A model generated the notes under the pieces. That model did no database searches. It was given only the letters and a program-made list of their open reading frames with translations, and was not told the origin of the DNA. This document shows positions 39,859 through 48,825 of a DNA stretch of 64,000 bases, piece by piece. Every line of letters starts with the position of its first letter. Positions within the stretch are counted from its first letter, which is position 1. The stretch is from Nocardia cyriacigeorgica (lineage in GTDB: Bacteria > Actinomycetota > Actinomycetes > Mycobacteriales > Mycobacteriaceae): contig NZ_JAAGUY010000019.1 in NCBI RefSeq assembly GCF_010868145.1, positions 55,905 through 119,904 on the forward strand, in the 5' to 3' direction. Position numbers and translations under genes: made by a program.

Positions 39859-41700
39859 TCAGGAAGCCGCCGCGTCGGGGGTGAAGGGCAGCACGGCGGT
39901 GAGCCGGGTGCCGCCGCCGACCGGGCTGTCGACGGTGAGGGTGCCACCGAGCGCCGCAATGCGATCGCTGAGCCCACTCAGCCCGCCGCCAGGGGTGATA
40001 ACGGCACCACCGATGCCGTCGTCGGCGATCTCGAGTGACAGTGCGTCACCGTCGCAATGCAGCTCGATGGCGACCAGGCCGGCCCCCGCGTACTTACAAC
40101 TGTTGGCCACTGCCTCGGCAGCGATGAAATAGGCCGCGAGCTCGATTCCGGCCGGTGGCCTCGTCCGGAGACCGTCGTGGATTTCGACCGGCAGCGGTGC
40201 CCGCTCGGCCAGCGAGTTGAGCGCGGCGGCGATCCCGCGGTCGGCCAGGACCGGCGGGTAGACCCCACGGGCGAGTTCGCGCAGCTCGATCAGCGCGGTG
40301 GCCAGTTCGGTAGCGCCGTCGGACAGCAGCGCGCGCAGGCGTTCCCCGTCGGGTGCGCGCTGGGCGCGGCGCAGCAGCAGCTCGGCCGCCACCAGACGTT
40401 GTTGCGCGCCGTCGTGCAGATCGCGTTCCAGGCGCCGCCGCTGGGTGTCGCCCGCGGTCACGATCCGTTCCCGCGATCTGCGCACTTCGACGAGCTGTGC
40501 GCGTAGTTCCTGCTGTAATCGTGCGTGTTCGAGCGCCAAGCCCGCGGCGCCGCGCACCGCGTCCAGCAGTTCCGGCTGCGACCGCAAGGTCTCGTCGTAG
40601 ACGAGAGCGCCGAGCGGCACACCGTCACGCTCCAGTACGGTCGCAGCGCGCGGGCCGCTTCCGGAGGGCAAGGTCTGCGTGCCGCCGTCCTCATCGACGT
40701 ACACGCCACGTTCGGGTTCGTAGGTCCACAGCACGAGGGTGGGGTCGTGCAGGGCGCGGCGGAGCGCACCGACGAAACTCTCCTCGACCGGAGCGTTCCC
40801 GATTTCCACCATCGCGTCGCTGATCGCGGCTTTGGCCAGGCGATAGCGGACCAGGCCCCAGACGACCGCGATCGGCAGCAGCGCCGTGGTCGGATACCGC
40901 AGGTCGCGCAGGCTGTGGACCCATCCTTCCTGGGAATCCGGGAATTCGGCGGCCGCGACCAGTATCCAGATGGTGAGCGCCGCCGACAGCAGACATGCCA
41001 AGGCCAGGGGCGTGAATCCCGCGCGGAACGCAGGCGACCCTGTCCGCCAGCGATAGCCGATGACGCCGAGCAGGGTCGCGCCCATGACCAGCGCGATCGC
41101 GCCCGCACCGATCTGAATCGCCTCGGCCAGCGCGGGAATATCACGGATGAGCAGCAGATTGACCGAGGTCGATGGGTAAGTGCTTTCCGAGAGCCGCGGA
41201 TCGAAGAACAACCATTCGCAGGCGACCCCGACCGTCGCGAGCAGCCACGCGCCGCCGACGAACCAGCGCTCCCACCTGTAGCGCAGCCGCCCGGACGGGA
41301 ATCCGAGCACCATGTGGATGAGAACCGGCAGATACAGATTGGTCAGCAGGGCACCGGCGGTGAACAGCGCCGGATCACTGGAACGGCGGATGCCGCCGGA
41401 AAGCCACAACAGCCCGGCCACCGCGATCAACGCCCCGGCCTGCACGTCCGGCCGAGCTCGCCAGGCCAGTGTCCCCGAGATGACGAACGACAGCCCGGCG
41501 CACAGGAACAACACCAGCTCCACCACGCCGAACACCGGCGGATTCGGTCCCTGTGCGGCCACGAAGGATTCCCGCGGGCCGAGCAACAGCGCCCGCGCCG
41601 GATCGTGGACCGCCGACTCGGACCAGTCCACCGCCAACACCACGGCCGCCACCAGTGCCAGGGTGGCCACGACCATCGTTACGAGCGCTCGACGACTCAT
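39859..41700 (-). CDS. Multi-pass membrane histidine kinase (NarX/DesK type)
   Basis: 613 residues from ATG 41700 with AAGGACAGG upstream. About seven to eight membrane helices fill the first 300 residues, followed by a GAF-like cytosolic part (TLVLWTYEPERGVYVDEDGG). HisKA_3: TQRRRLERDLHDGAQQRLVA (phospho-His), then HATPase YFIAAEAVANSCKYAGAG, IADDGIGG and GLSGLSDRIAALGGTL. It is the natural partner of the following kinase-receiver-HTH protein. The multi-pass sensor suggests a membrane or lipid-soluble signal. A MarR gene is divergent 143 bases upstream. Confidence 0.9.
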   Translation of the reverse strand: MSRRALVTMVVATLALVAAVVLAVDWSESAVHDPARALLLGPRESFVAAQGPNPPVFGVVELVLFLCAGLSFVISGTLAWRARPDVQAGALIAVAGLLWLSGGIRRSSDPALFTAGALLTNLYLPVLIHMVLGFPSGRLRYRWERWFVGGAWLLATVGVACEWLFFDPRLSESTYPSTSVNLLLIRDIPALAEAIQIGAGAIALVMGATLLGVIGYRWRTGSPAFRAGFTPLALACLLSAALTIWILVAAAEFPDSQEGWVHSLRDLRYPTTALLPIAVVWGLVRYRLAKAAISDAMVEIGNAPVEESFVGALRRALHDPTLVLWTYEPERGVYVDEDGGTQTLPSGSGPRAATVLERDGVPLGALVYDETLRSQPELLDAVRGAAGLALEHARLQQELRAQLVEVRRSRERIVTAGDTQRRRLERDLHDGAQQRLVAAELLLRRAQRAPDGERLRALLSDGATELATALIELRELARGVYPPVLADRGIAAALNSLAERAPLPVEIHDGLRTRPPAGIELAAYFIAAEAVANSCKYAGAGLVAIELHCDGDALSLEIADDGIGGAVITPGGGLSGLSDRIAALGGTLTVDSPVGGGTRLTAVLPFTPDAAAS

Positions 41701-41843
41701 CGCCTGTCCTTCGATCAACCCGTCGACATCCAGCTTTGTCCACCCGCGGCCGTCGCACCACCGTGCTCGCACCGAAACCTCGGTTCCGCTGTGCCGGGAC
41801 ACGCGGAACCGGGCTGTCGGCGAGGGTGCGCGAAGATAGGTCG

Positions 41844-42293
41844 GTGACCACCGAGAACGACCGGCCGGGCCCACCCGTGACCAGTGCCTCCATCCTCGTG
41901 CTCACCCTCGCGCGGCGGGTGGAGACCGAACTGAATGCCGCGCTCGCGCCGCTGGACCTCACCGTCGGCAGGCTCGGGCTGCTCGGGCATATCGCGGGTG
42001 TGCCCGGTGCGTCGTTCAGCGAGCTGGCGCGCATGTCGAGTATCAGCGTGCAAAGCGTGCACACCGCGGTGAAGACGCTGGTGAGCGCCGGTCTGGTACG
42101 TGACCGTACGGCGCGCGCGGGGTCGGCGTCGACGATCGAACTCACCGCCAAGGGCACACGCCTACTCGGGGATGCGCGTAAGGCGGTGTCGGCGGTGGAC
42201 GAGCAGCTGTTCGGCCCGGACGCGGACCCTGTTCAGCGAAAAGTGGGTGCCGCCATCGTCGCGGTGTTCACCGAGGCGTTCGTCTCCGAGTAA
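41844..42293 (+). CDS. MarR-family regulator
   Basis: 149 residues from GTG 41844; the long upstream frame is a shadow of the divergent kinase gene. The winged helix is clear: PLDLTVGRLGLLGHIAGVPG, SFSELARMSSISVQSVHTAV, KTLVSAGLVRDRTA, and ELTAKGTRLL. MarR proteins respond to small phenolic or oxidative signals. It is divergent from the histidine kinase gene; the palindromes downstream (42322-42368) are not in its promoter. Confidence 0.88.
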   Translation: MTTENDRPGPPVTSASILVLTLARRVETELNAALAPLDLTVGRLGLLGHIAGVPGASFSELARMSSISVQSVHTAVKTLVSAGLVRDRTARAGSASTIELTAKGTRLLGDARKAVSAVDEQLFGPDADPVQRKVGAAIVAVFTEAFVSE

Positions 42294-42321
42294 TCGGCCC
42301 GCGTGAGCTGTATCACCAGTG

Positions 42322-42368
42322 CTTCAGTTGAGTTGAAGGTTGTCGCTAGGCTTCCTTCAAACTGAAGG
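42322..42368. promoter_or_regulatory. Two orphan palindromes between convergent genes
   Basis: CTTCA-gttgagt-TGAAG (42322-42338) and, 15 bases on, CCTTCA-aac-TGAAGG (42354-42368). They look like operators of a dimeric regulator, yet both flanking genes end here and no gene starts. ATG 42395 opens a 22-residue hydrophobic frame (MLAGIYDVLWTVVVVLMIVR) overlapping the 3' end of the SRPBCC gene. This could be the promoter of a lost gene or of a tiny membrane peptide. Confidence 0.4.
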
Positions 42369-42408
42369 ATGTCCGCCGCCCGCGGATTCTGGCGATGCTG
42401 GCAGGGAT

Positions 42409-42969
42409 TTACGACGTGCTCTGGACTGTGGTGGTGGTCCTCATGATTGTGCGGCCCACCTGATCGTCGTCCAGTAACGGAGCGGTCGGTGTCATCGATG
42501 GCCGTTTTCCGTAACTACGAGTTTCACTCGTGGCGAATTGCGCCGCGAGGAGTTTTGCGCTGCGGTTCATCTCGTCGGCGACGATCGGCATGATCACCGA
42601 ATAGTCGGCGTCGGCGCGGGCCGGTCCGGTATAGCGGGTTTCCAGTGTGACCACCGTCGGTGAGTTCCGCGCTTCCGCAAGGGAAATCGAGTAGCTGAAA
42701 TGGTTGCCGGTGAGACCGACGCCACTGAGCTCGAGTCGTTCGAACGGGATGACTTCGGTGACGGTGAGGTCGAGTTCATGGATGATGCTGGTGATCGTCA
42801 CTTGGGCGCGGAGGGTGGCGCCGAGTGTGAATGTTTCCGGCACCGTGCCGATCCAGAAATCATGATTCGGCACCCACTTTGCCAGCTGATCCGGGCGCGA
42901 AATCAGCGCCCACACTTTCTCTTTCGGTGCATTCACCGCGCAGGAAGCGCTACTGCGGGCCAGGGCCAC
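42409..42969 (-). CDS. SRPBCC (START/Bet v1-fold) protein
   Basis: 186 residues with the usual polyketide-cyclase/dehydrase-like pattern: ASCAVNAPKEKVWALISRPD, LAKWVPNHDFW, TVTEVIPFERLELSG, and a long C-terminal helix with SVIMPIVADEMNRSAKLLAA. The fold binds hydrophobic ligands; the role is unknown. The last 25 residues (TPTAPLLDDDQVG to the stop) look unstructured and may be an extension created by sequence change at the 3' end. Confidence 0.75.
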   Translation of the reverse strand: MALARSSASCAVNAPKEKVWALISRPDQLAKWVPNHDFWIGTVPETFTLGATLRAQVTITSIIHELDLTVTEVIPFERLELSGVGLTGNHFSYSISLAEARNSPTVVTLETRYTGPARADADYSVIMPIVADEMNRSAKLLAAQFATSETRSYGKRPSMTPTAPLLDDDQVGRTIMRTTTTVQSTS

Positions 42970-43376
42970 TACGGTTGCCTCTCCATCGACTGGGGTTGAA
43001 GGTTACATCATCGGCACATGGTGGGCGGCCGGACGCGCCAAACCGGCCGGTGGAATATGAACTGCTGGAGGAAAATTCACTCTCGGCTGAATGCGATTGT
43101 CGAATGCAAGAACGTTTGTGTCGTGCATTTGCAATTGACGTCCACGATGCGGTGATTCCGCTGTGGGTGCGGCCGTCGATCGATTCGCCTGTCGTGGGCG
43201 GTCGCGGCGGCGGTCATTCAGCCGCGATATGCCGCGAGGCAAATGTCACAACAAGGTAACGGTCGACGCGTACGGGCCGACATCCTGGACAACTCACGTG
43301 GTGGTCGATCCGACGGCGTCGGGGCCGGGATGCGATGGCCGCGTGATGGTCATGTCTCGTCGAGAAAGGTTCCTTG
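42970..43376. other. Intergenic region upstream of the mycolyltransferase gene
   Basis: About 400 bases, less G+C-rich than its surroundings. No frame looks coding on either strand. It presumably contains the divergent promoters of the SRPBCC and mycolyltransferase genes; no specific motif was recognised. Confidence 0.4.
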
Positions 43377-44429
43377 ATGCGGTTGCGCCGCCCCGGCCCC
43401 CGGCCCGAATCGTCCCGCACCGGCATCGGCCGGGCTCTGCTCGCGTCGCTGGTCGCCCTCATCATGGCGGTCGGTGCGGCCGTCATGGGTGCGCCGAGCG
43501 CCCCGGCCGCGTTCAATCCGGATGGCTTCGATTTCTGGGTCGACTCCAGCATGGGGCCGATCAAGTCGCGTGTGTTCCGCGCCGCCGATGGCAACACCGA
43601 CCGCGTGGTCTACGCGCTGGACGGCATGCGTGCCCGCGAGGACCTCAACGGCTGGGAAATCGAGACCGAGGTGGCCAGAGAGCTGACGAAGTCGAACATC
43701 AACGTCGTCATGCCGGTCGGCGGGCAGTCCAGCTTCTATATCGACTGGAACGCACCCTCCACCTTTGCCGGGATTCCGCCAGGTGCGGCAGGCTCTTCCA
43801 GCGGTTCCGGTGGCTTGAACGTCTTCTCCGGCGGCCCGGGCAAGGACTACACCTACCGGTGGGAGACCTTCCTGACTCAGGAACTGCGCTATTCGCTGCG
43901 TGACCGCCTCGGCTTCAACCCGAACCGCAATGGCGTCTTCGGGCTGTCGATGGGCGGCAGCGCGGCGCTCACCCTGGCCGCCTACCATCCTGACCAGTTC
44001 AGCTTCGCAGGCTCCTTCTCCGGCTACTTGAACATCTCCGCACCGGGCATGCGTGAGGCGATCCGCGTCGCGATGATCGACGCCGGTGGCTACAACGTCG
44101 ACTCCATGGCCGCGCCCTGGGATCCCAAATGGCTGCGGATGGATCCGTTCGTGTTCGCGCCGCGGCTGATCGGCAACAACACCCGCCTGTGGGTTTCCGC
44201 TGCGAGCGGCTTGCCGACCGCCGCCGACGCCCCGAGCTTCGGCACCCTGAACGGCATGGCGTTGGAAGCGCTCGCGCTGGTCAATACCCGTGCCTTCCAG
44301 GTCCGCATGGCCACCCTCGGTGCGAACAACGCGACGTTCGATTTCCCGGCGTTCGGCATCCATGCCTGGAACAACTGGCAGGACCAGGTCATCCGCATGC
44401 TCCCGGCCCTGTCGTCGTCCATCGGCTGA
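43377..44429 (+). CDS. Antigen 85-type mycolyltransferase/esterase, secreted
   Basis: 350 residues from ATG 43377 with GAAAGG upstream. A Sec signal peptide covers about 1-45 (ending APSAPAAF). The mature enzyme shows the esterase D/Fbp pattern: VVYALDGMRAREDLNGWE, VMPVGGQSSFYIDW, then WETFLTQEL, the nucleophile elbow GLSMGGSAAL with Ser191, and GIHAWNNWQDQ with the catalytic His near the C-terminus. These enzymes move mycolic acids onto trehalose and arabinogalactan in the cell wall of Corynebacteriales, so the gene is also a taxonomic marker here. Several copies per genome are usual. Confidence 0.92.
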   Translation: MRLRRPGPRPESSRTGIGRALLASLVALIMAVGAAVMGAPSAPAAFNPDGFDFWVDSSMGPIKSRVFRAADGNTDRVVYALDGMRAREDLNGWEIETEVARELTKSNINVVMPVGGQSSFYIDWNAPSTFAGIPPGAAGSSSGSGGLNVFSGGPGKDYTYRWETFLTQELRYSLRDRLGFNPNRNGVFGLSMGGSAALTLAAYHPDQFSFAGSFSGYLNISAPGMREAIRVAMIDAGGYNVDSMAAPWDPKWLRMDPFVFAPRLIGNNTRLWVSAASGLPTAADAPSFGTLNGMALEALALVNTRAFQVRMATLGANNATFDFPAFGIHAWNNWQDQVIRMLPALSSSIG

Positions 44430-44453
44430 GGCCACGCGGCGAACCGCCTCTCG

Positions 44454-44489
44454 AACCGGCGAAGTGATCACACGATCGCTTCGCCGGTT
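44454..44489. terminator. Terminator hairpin after the mycolyltransferase gene
   Basis: Arms AACCGGCGAAGTGATC and GATCGCTTCGCCGGTT around an ACAC loop: 16 pairs with a single mismatch (G-U wobble in one RNA orientation), starting 25 bases after the stop. Confidence 0.75.
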
Positions 44490-44659
44490 GCGTGTATCAG
44501 GGGCTGCGACCTGGCGGAATATGGCTCCGTGGGCATGCGCTCTGCTCGCATGGAAGAAACGAGCAGCGAATATGGTTAAAAGTTGAACCAGTTCGATTCG
44601 ACAGCGAGTAGCACGGTCCGCGCCCCCGAACCGGGGGAGCGGCAGAGAATGGAGACGCT

Positions 44660-45631
44660 ATGCCTGCTGTAACGGCCGATACGCTGACCCTGCCCCGGAT
44701 CGCGCCCGCCGCGCCCGAAACCACCGAGCGTCCTGTGCGTTCGGTGACCACCGGCCCGCGCGGCTACGAGGGCGAAGGGTTCCCGGTGGTCCGGGCGTTC
44801 GCCGGAGTGTCGACGGCCGACCTCGATCCGTTCATCCATATGGATCAGATGGGTGAGGTCGACTACGAACCCGGTGAACCGAAGGGCACCGACTGGCATC
44901 CACACCGCGGTTTCGAGACCGTCACCTACATGATCGATGGCCGCTTCCAGCATCAGGACTCCCATGGCGGCGGCGGCATGATCGAGAACGGCGCCACCCA
45001 GTGGATGACGGCAGGGTCGGGGGTTCTGCATATCGAGACGCCGCCCGCCGAACTGGTGGACTCCGGTGGTCTGTTCCACGGCTTGCAGCTGTGGGTGAAC
45101 CTGCCTGCCAAGGACAAGTTCCTTGCGCCGAAGTACCAGAGCCTCGAGGGTGGACAGGCCGGGCTACTGGCCTCCGCGGACGGCGGTGCGCTGGTCCGGG
45201 TGATCGCGGGCTCGATCGACGGCCACGACGGCCCGGGGTCGACACATACCCCCATCACCTTCGCGCACGCGACGATCGCCCCCGGTGCACAGCTGTCCGC
45301 GCCGTGGCAACCCGACTACAACGCCCTGGTCTACATCCTGTCAGGCCGCGGCACGGTCGGCGCCGAAGCGAGGCCGGTCGAGCAGGGGCAGCTGGTGGTG
45401 TTCGGGAAGGGCGACCGGATCACGGTGGCCGCCGACACCACGCAGGATTCGAATCGTCCGGCGCTCGAGGTCCTGCTGCTCGGTGGTAGGCCGATTCGGG
45501 AACCGGTCGCACATTACGGGCCGTTCGTGATGAACACCCGTGCCGAACTGGTCCAGGCCATCGAGGACTTCCAGTCCGGCCGGCTCGGCGTCGTTCCGGA
45601 GAACGCGCTCATGCCACACCGTCCACGCTGA
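44660..45631 (+). CDS. Pirin-family protein (probable quercetinase-like cupin)
   Basis: 323 residues from ATG 44660 with GGAG upstream. The pirin N-terminal cupin has its metal ligands in FIHMDQMGEVDYEPG, WHPHRGFETVTYM (two His) and ENGATQWMTAGSGVLHIETP (His and Glu). The C-terminal cupin ends in the usual PIREPVAHYGPFVMNT. Bacterial pirins bind Fe or Ni; some cleave quercetin, others modulate metabolic enzymes. The gene is a single transcription unit, convergent with the Old Yellow Enzyme gene. Confidence 0.9.
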   Translation: MPAVTADTLTLPRIAPAAPETTERPVRSVTTGPRGYEGEGFPVVRAFAGVSTADLDPFIHMDQMGEVDYEPGEPKGTDWHPHRGFETVTYMIDGRFQHQDSHGGGGMIENGATQWMTAGSGVLHIETPPAELVDSGGLFHGLQLWVNLPAKDKFLAPKYQSLEGGQAGLLASADGGALVRVIAGSIDGHDGPGSTHTPITFAHATIAPGAQLSAPWQPDYNALVYILSGRGTVGAEARPVEQGQLVVFGKGDRITVAADTTQDSNRPALEVLLLGGRPIREPVAHYGPFVMNTRAELVQAIEDFQSGRLGVVPENALMPHRPR

Positions 45632-45648
45632 GGCGAGTTCAGGCCCAT

Positions 45649-46764
45649 TCAGTGGAGGCGTCCCACATGGCGTACTCGATCGAATGCCGGGACAGTGCCG
45701 TCGCGCAGCAGCCGGGCAAGGGCGGGTTCGGCCAGGTGCAGCCGCCCGATCGCGGCGAGATCGAATTCGCCGTCATCCAGGCGGCGCAGCAGACCGTCGA
45801 GATCGGCGGGCTCGGGGCGGCCGGGATCACGCAGCGATGTGCTCAGGCCGATGCTGCCGACCGCCATACTCACCGCACCGGTCAATTTCTTGGCCCAGCC
45901 GGCCAAGGTCAGGTCGCTGCCCTCGAAGGCGGGGTCGTGGAAGCGGCGGGCGCTGGCGTCGAGCACGTCTACTCCCGCGTCGACCAGGGCGTTCAACACC
46001 AGCGACAGCTCATCGGGTGTGTCGGCGAACCGTGCACCGTAGTCCTGCTGCTTGTGCTGGGAGAAGCGGTAGAAGATGGGCGGGCGCGGGCCGATTTCGC
46101 TGCGGATGGCGCGGACGACCTCGACGGGAAAGTTGGTGCGCCGATGCAGGTCTCCACCCCAATGGTCATCGCGCACGTTGGTCGACTTCCAGAGGAACGA
46201 GTCGAGTAGGTATCCGTGACCGGCGTGGATGGCGATGCCGTCGAAGCCGACCGCTATGGCATTGCGCGCCGAACGCACGTACGCGGCGATCACCTCCTCG
46301 ATATCGCCCTCGGTCATCGCGCGGGTGGGGATGCTCGCCTTCGCGATGTAGTCCGCTGGATAGACGGTGCGCCCAGGCTCGCCCCACAACCCTGACGGGC
46401 GCATCGGGACCACTTCTGGATCGATCGCACCCATCGCACCCCACAGCGGTCCCACATGCCAGAGTTGCGGGATGATCCGCCCGCCCGCGGCATGGACCGC
46501 GTCGACGACGCCACGCCAGCCCGTCAGCGCCGCATCACCGTGCAGCCGAGGCACTTTCGCACTGTCCACCGCGCTCGGGTGGTCGATAGCGACACCCTCG
46601 GTGACGATCAGCCCGGTCCCGCCCTCTGCACGTCGGCGATAGTAGGCAGCGACATCCGCACCCGGCACCCCGCCCGGAGAATGCTCACGCGTCATGGGCG
46701 ACATGACCACTCGGTTCGGCAAGGCCAGCGAGCGGATACCGATCGGGGTGAACAACGGCGTCAC
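45649..46764 (-). CDS. Old Yellow Enzyme-family NADH:flavin oxidoreductase
   Basis: 371 residues. FMN TIM-barrel with N-terminal LFTPIGIRSLALPNRVVMSP, EGVAIDHPSA, PQLWHVGPLWG, the substrate/FMN loop FDGIAIHAGHGYLLDSFLW with a His-x-x-His pattern (HAGH), and DDHWGGDLHRRTNFPVEVV. Enzymes of this type reduce activated C=C bonds or act in oxidative aromatic and steroid breakdown. Its ATG overlaps the stop of the NTF2-fold gene (ATGA, 46761-46764), and both follow an IclR regulator in the same direction: a three-gene catabolic unit. Confidence 0.9.
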   Translation of the reverse strand: MTPLFTPIGIRSLALPNRVVMSPMTREHSPGGVPGADVAAYYRRRAEGGTGLIVTEGVAIDHPSAVDSAKVPRLHGDAALTGWRGVVDAVHAAGGRIIPQLWHVGPLWGAMGAIDPEVVPMRPSGLWGEPGRTVYPADYIAKASIPTRAMTEGDIEEVIAAYVRSARNAIAVGFDGIAIHAGHGYLLDSFLWKSTNVRDDHWGGDLHRRTNFPVEVVRAIRSEIGPRPPIFYRFSQHKQQDYGARFADTPDELSLVLNALVDAGVDVLDASARRFHDPAFEGSDLTLAGWAKKLTGAVSMAVGSIGLSTSLRDPGRPEPADLDGLLRRLDDGEFDLAAIGRLHLAEPALARLLRDGTVPAFDRVRHVGRLH

Positions 46765-47276
46765 AGCGGCCGCAAGTAGTCGAAGAATCCGGGGGTCTTG
46801 TCCTCACGCAGCCGGGTCAGCGTGCGGTAACTGATCAACCAGCGCCCTCCCACCTTGCGATATTCCTCGTGATAGTGCCCGTAACCGTGCAGATGCTCCT
46901 CGCGGTCACCATTGCGCCACCAGAGTTTGTCCTCCATGGCCCAGATTCCGGTGGCGGTGGTATCGCTGGTCAACTCGATTTCCGGGGTGTGGCCGTGGTG
47001 GACGGTGGTCACCGTGGTCACACCGTCCAGCAGAGTGCGGATCGCCTCGGCGAGCCGGTGGTTCCCGACGATCCGGTTCCGGGCGCCATCGGTCTGTGGC
47101 TGCTTGTCGTCGGGCAGGCCGCCCCACGTCTCGGAGACAACGTCGTCGGTGTGTAGAAGGGGATACAGCTCCCACTGCTTGGTATCCATACAGCGCAGCC
47201 GTGCGGCGAAGGTGCGTTTGATGTCCTCGATCGCCAGCAGTTGCTCGGCGGCGGTCGATAGTGTCCCGTGCGTCAT
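46761..47276 (-). CDS. NTF2-fold (SnoaL-like) protein of the IclR unit
   Basis: 171 residues. Pattern: IEDIKRTFAARLRCMDTKQW, HHGHTPEIEL, GIWAMEDKLWW, HGYGHYHEEYRKVGGRWLIS. The helix-sheet order and the Trp/His-rich centre match SnoaL_4-type proteins associated with ring hydroxylation or dehydration. It is coupled by four bases to the Old Yellow Enzyme gene and lies 12 bases after the IclR gene. A second, different NTF2-fold gene is divergent at 48245, which suggests both serve the same pathway. Confidence 0.82.
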   Translation of the reverse strand: MTHGTLSTAAEQLLAIEDIKRTFAARLRCMDTKQWELYPLLHTDDVVSETWGGLPDDKQPQTDGARNRIVGNHRLAEAIRTLLDGVTTVTTVHHGHTPEIELTSDTTATGIWAMEDKLWWRNGDREEHLHGYGHYHEEYRKVGGRWLISYRTLTRLREDKTPGFFDYLRPL

Positions 47277-47288
47277 GGTTCAACGCTG

Positions 47289-48026
47289 TCAGCGCTGGTG
47301 AGGGGCCCGCAAACGCGGATTCCGGTGAGCGGACGCGGGCGCGGGCAGCGGGTCGGATGACAGGTCGAGATAGTGGGCGATCGCCGCGGCGGTCAGCCGG
47401 ACGGGAGCGGCATTCGGGAGGTCGAACCGGACCTGGGTACGCGGCCCGCTGATGGAGAGCCCGATCTGTGTGCCGCGGTAGGTGCCGATCCTGGCTCCGA
47501 TGCAGCCGAGTCCGCTGGTGCACACACCGAATGCGATGCCTGCCGGGCGATCGGCGGCCGCCCGGTGCGCCGGTGCGGTCAGCGCCTTGCCGATCGTCGA
47601 CGCGGCCGCCGGAATACGTGACCCGACCTGCGTGTGCAGCGTCGGAGCCGTCCGGCCGCCGACTTTGTCCAGGTAGACGACCTCGCCGCCGTCGAGTACG
47701 CCGAGATGGACGATGTGTCCGGTCACCCGGTGCAGTTCGCTCAGCAGCGGCCCAACCACCCTGTCGAATCCGTTCTGGTAGGCGGCGAGTATGCCGAGCT
47801 CGGCAAGACGATCACCCAGCTCGTACTGGTGACCGCGGCGGCGCAGCCAGCCCATCCGCACCAACTGCTCGAGCATGCGCAGCGTGCTGGTGCGTGGGAT
47901 GCCGGTGTGGCGGACGATATCGGTGAGCGTCGCGCGGGGTGTGTCGCGGAAACTGTCGATGACCAGTGACAGCCGGTCGAGCGTCGAGGACGGAACGGCG
48001 GTGTTCGGTGTGTCGGAGACCGGCAT
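47289..48026 (-). CDS. IclR-family regulator
   Basis: 245 residues from ATG 48026 (GAGGGGTGAGC upstream); the longer frame is not protein-like. N-terminal winged helix: LDRLSLVIDSFRDTPRATLT, DIVRHTGIPRTSTLRMLEQL. The effector domain shows HLGVLDGGEVVYLDKVGG, SRIPAAASTIGKALTA, and GAFGVC-like IAFGVCTSGLGCIGARI. IclR proteins usually repress divergent or downstream catabolic genes. Here the targets are probably the NTF2/Old Yellow Enzyme pair downstream and the NTF2-fold gene divergent at 48245. Confidence 0.9.
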   Translation of the reverse strand: MPVSDTPNTAVPSSTLDRLSLVIDSFRDTPRATLTDIVRHTGIPRTSTLRMLEQLVRMGWLRRRGHQYELGDRLAELGILAAYQNGFDRVVGPLLSELHRVTGHIVHLGVLDGGEVVYLDKVGGRTAPTLHTQVGSRIPAAASTIGKALTAPAHRAAADRPAGIAFGVCTSGLGCIGARIGTYRGTQIGLSISGPRTQVRFDLPNAAPVRLTAAAIAHYLDLSSDPLPAPASAHRNPRLRAPHQR

Positions 48027-48244
48027 GCTCACCCCTCGGGCGTGGGCGGCCGGTACGCGCAGCCGGCCGACGGTGTAACGGGTTCCAGTCAGTGAAGCAC
48101 GGGGCGTGCCGGTTGTAGGCCGCCGGTCCCGCTGTGCGGGCAAATGCGCCTGCCTGCGGCGATTCCGCTGTTCGGATGCGGGTGTTGCCTGTCGGCCCGC
48201 TGCACCGGCAAGGTCCGGAGGAAAGTAGGAAGGAGCGAGAGCCG

Positions 48245-48754
48245 ATGACCCCACCCGAGGATGCCGTCGAACAGCGCTTGGCGCGGTTGGAGCAGCGTAT
48301 GCGGTTGCTCGAAGACCACAACGAGATCATGCGGCTGCTCTACACCTACGGCCCCGCCGTCGACAGTGGCCTGGCGGACGTGGTGTCCGAATTGTGGACC
48401 GAGGACGGGGTCTACGACGTCGACACCGGCCGCATGGACGGGCGCACTGCCATCGCCGCGATGGTCCGTAGCGACGGGCACCAAGGCTTCATCCACCGGG
48501 GTTGCGGCCATGTCATGAGCCCGGCCCGGATCACCGTCGACGGCGATACCGCGATCGCTGTCTGCCATACGCAGTTGATTCTGCGTGATTCGGAGGGGTC
48601 CGGATATCGCGTCAGCCGCGTCACCGCCAACCGCTGGGAGTTGACCCGAACCGCCGAAGGATGGCGAGTCATCACTCGCACGAGTCGCATTCTCGACGGG
48701 CACGAAGCGGGGCGGGGGATTCTCGCGAGTGGGTTGTCCGAAGCGGCACAGTAG
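48245..48754 (+). CDS. NTF2-fold (SnoaL-like) protein divergent from iclR
   Basis: 169 residues from ATG 48245 with AAGGAG upstream. It begins with a helix (QRLARLEQRMRLLEDHNEIM) and carries the SnoaL-type pattern RLLYTYGPAVDSGLADVVSE, YDVDTGRMDGRTAIAAMV, CGHVMSPARITVDGDTAIA and RTAEGWRVITRTSRILDG. It is probably controlled by the divergent IclR protein. Its substrate is unknown. Confidence 0.82.
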   Translation: MTPPEDAVEQRLARLEQRMRLLEDHNEIMRLLYTYGPAVDSGLADVVSELWTEDGVYDVDTGRMDGRTAIAAMVRSDGHQGFIHRGCGHVMSPARITVDGDTAIAVCHTQLILRDSEGSGYRVSRVTANRWELTRTAEGWRVITRTSRILDGHEAGRGILASGLSEAAQ

Positions 48755-48825
48755 GGCGCGGTCGCAAGCGGGCGGCGGTCCCGCCGAATCCCGCGGATGA
48801 CGGCGGTGGGTACGTCCGTTGGCGC

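Noticed and set aside
43003..43259. Short frames in the region before the mycolyltransferase gene
   Set aside because: Compositionally unlike real proteins and without ribosome-binding sites.
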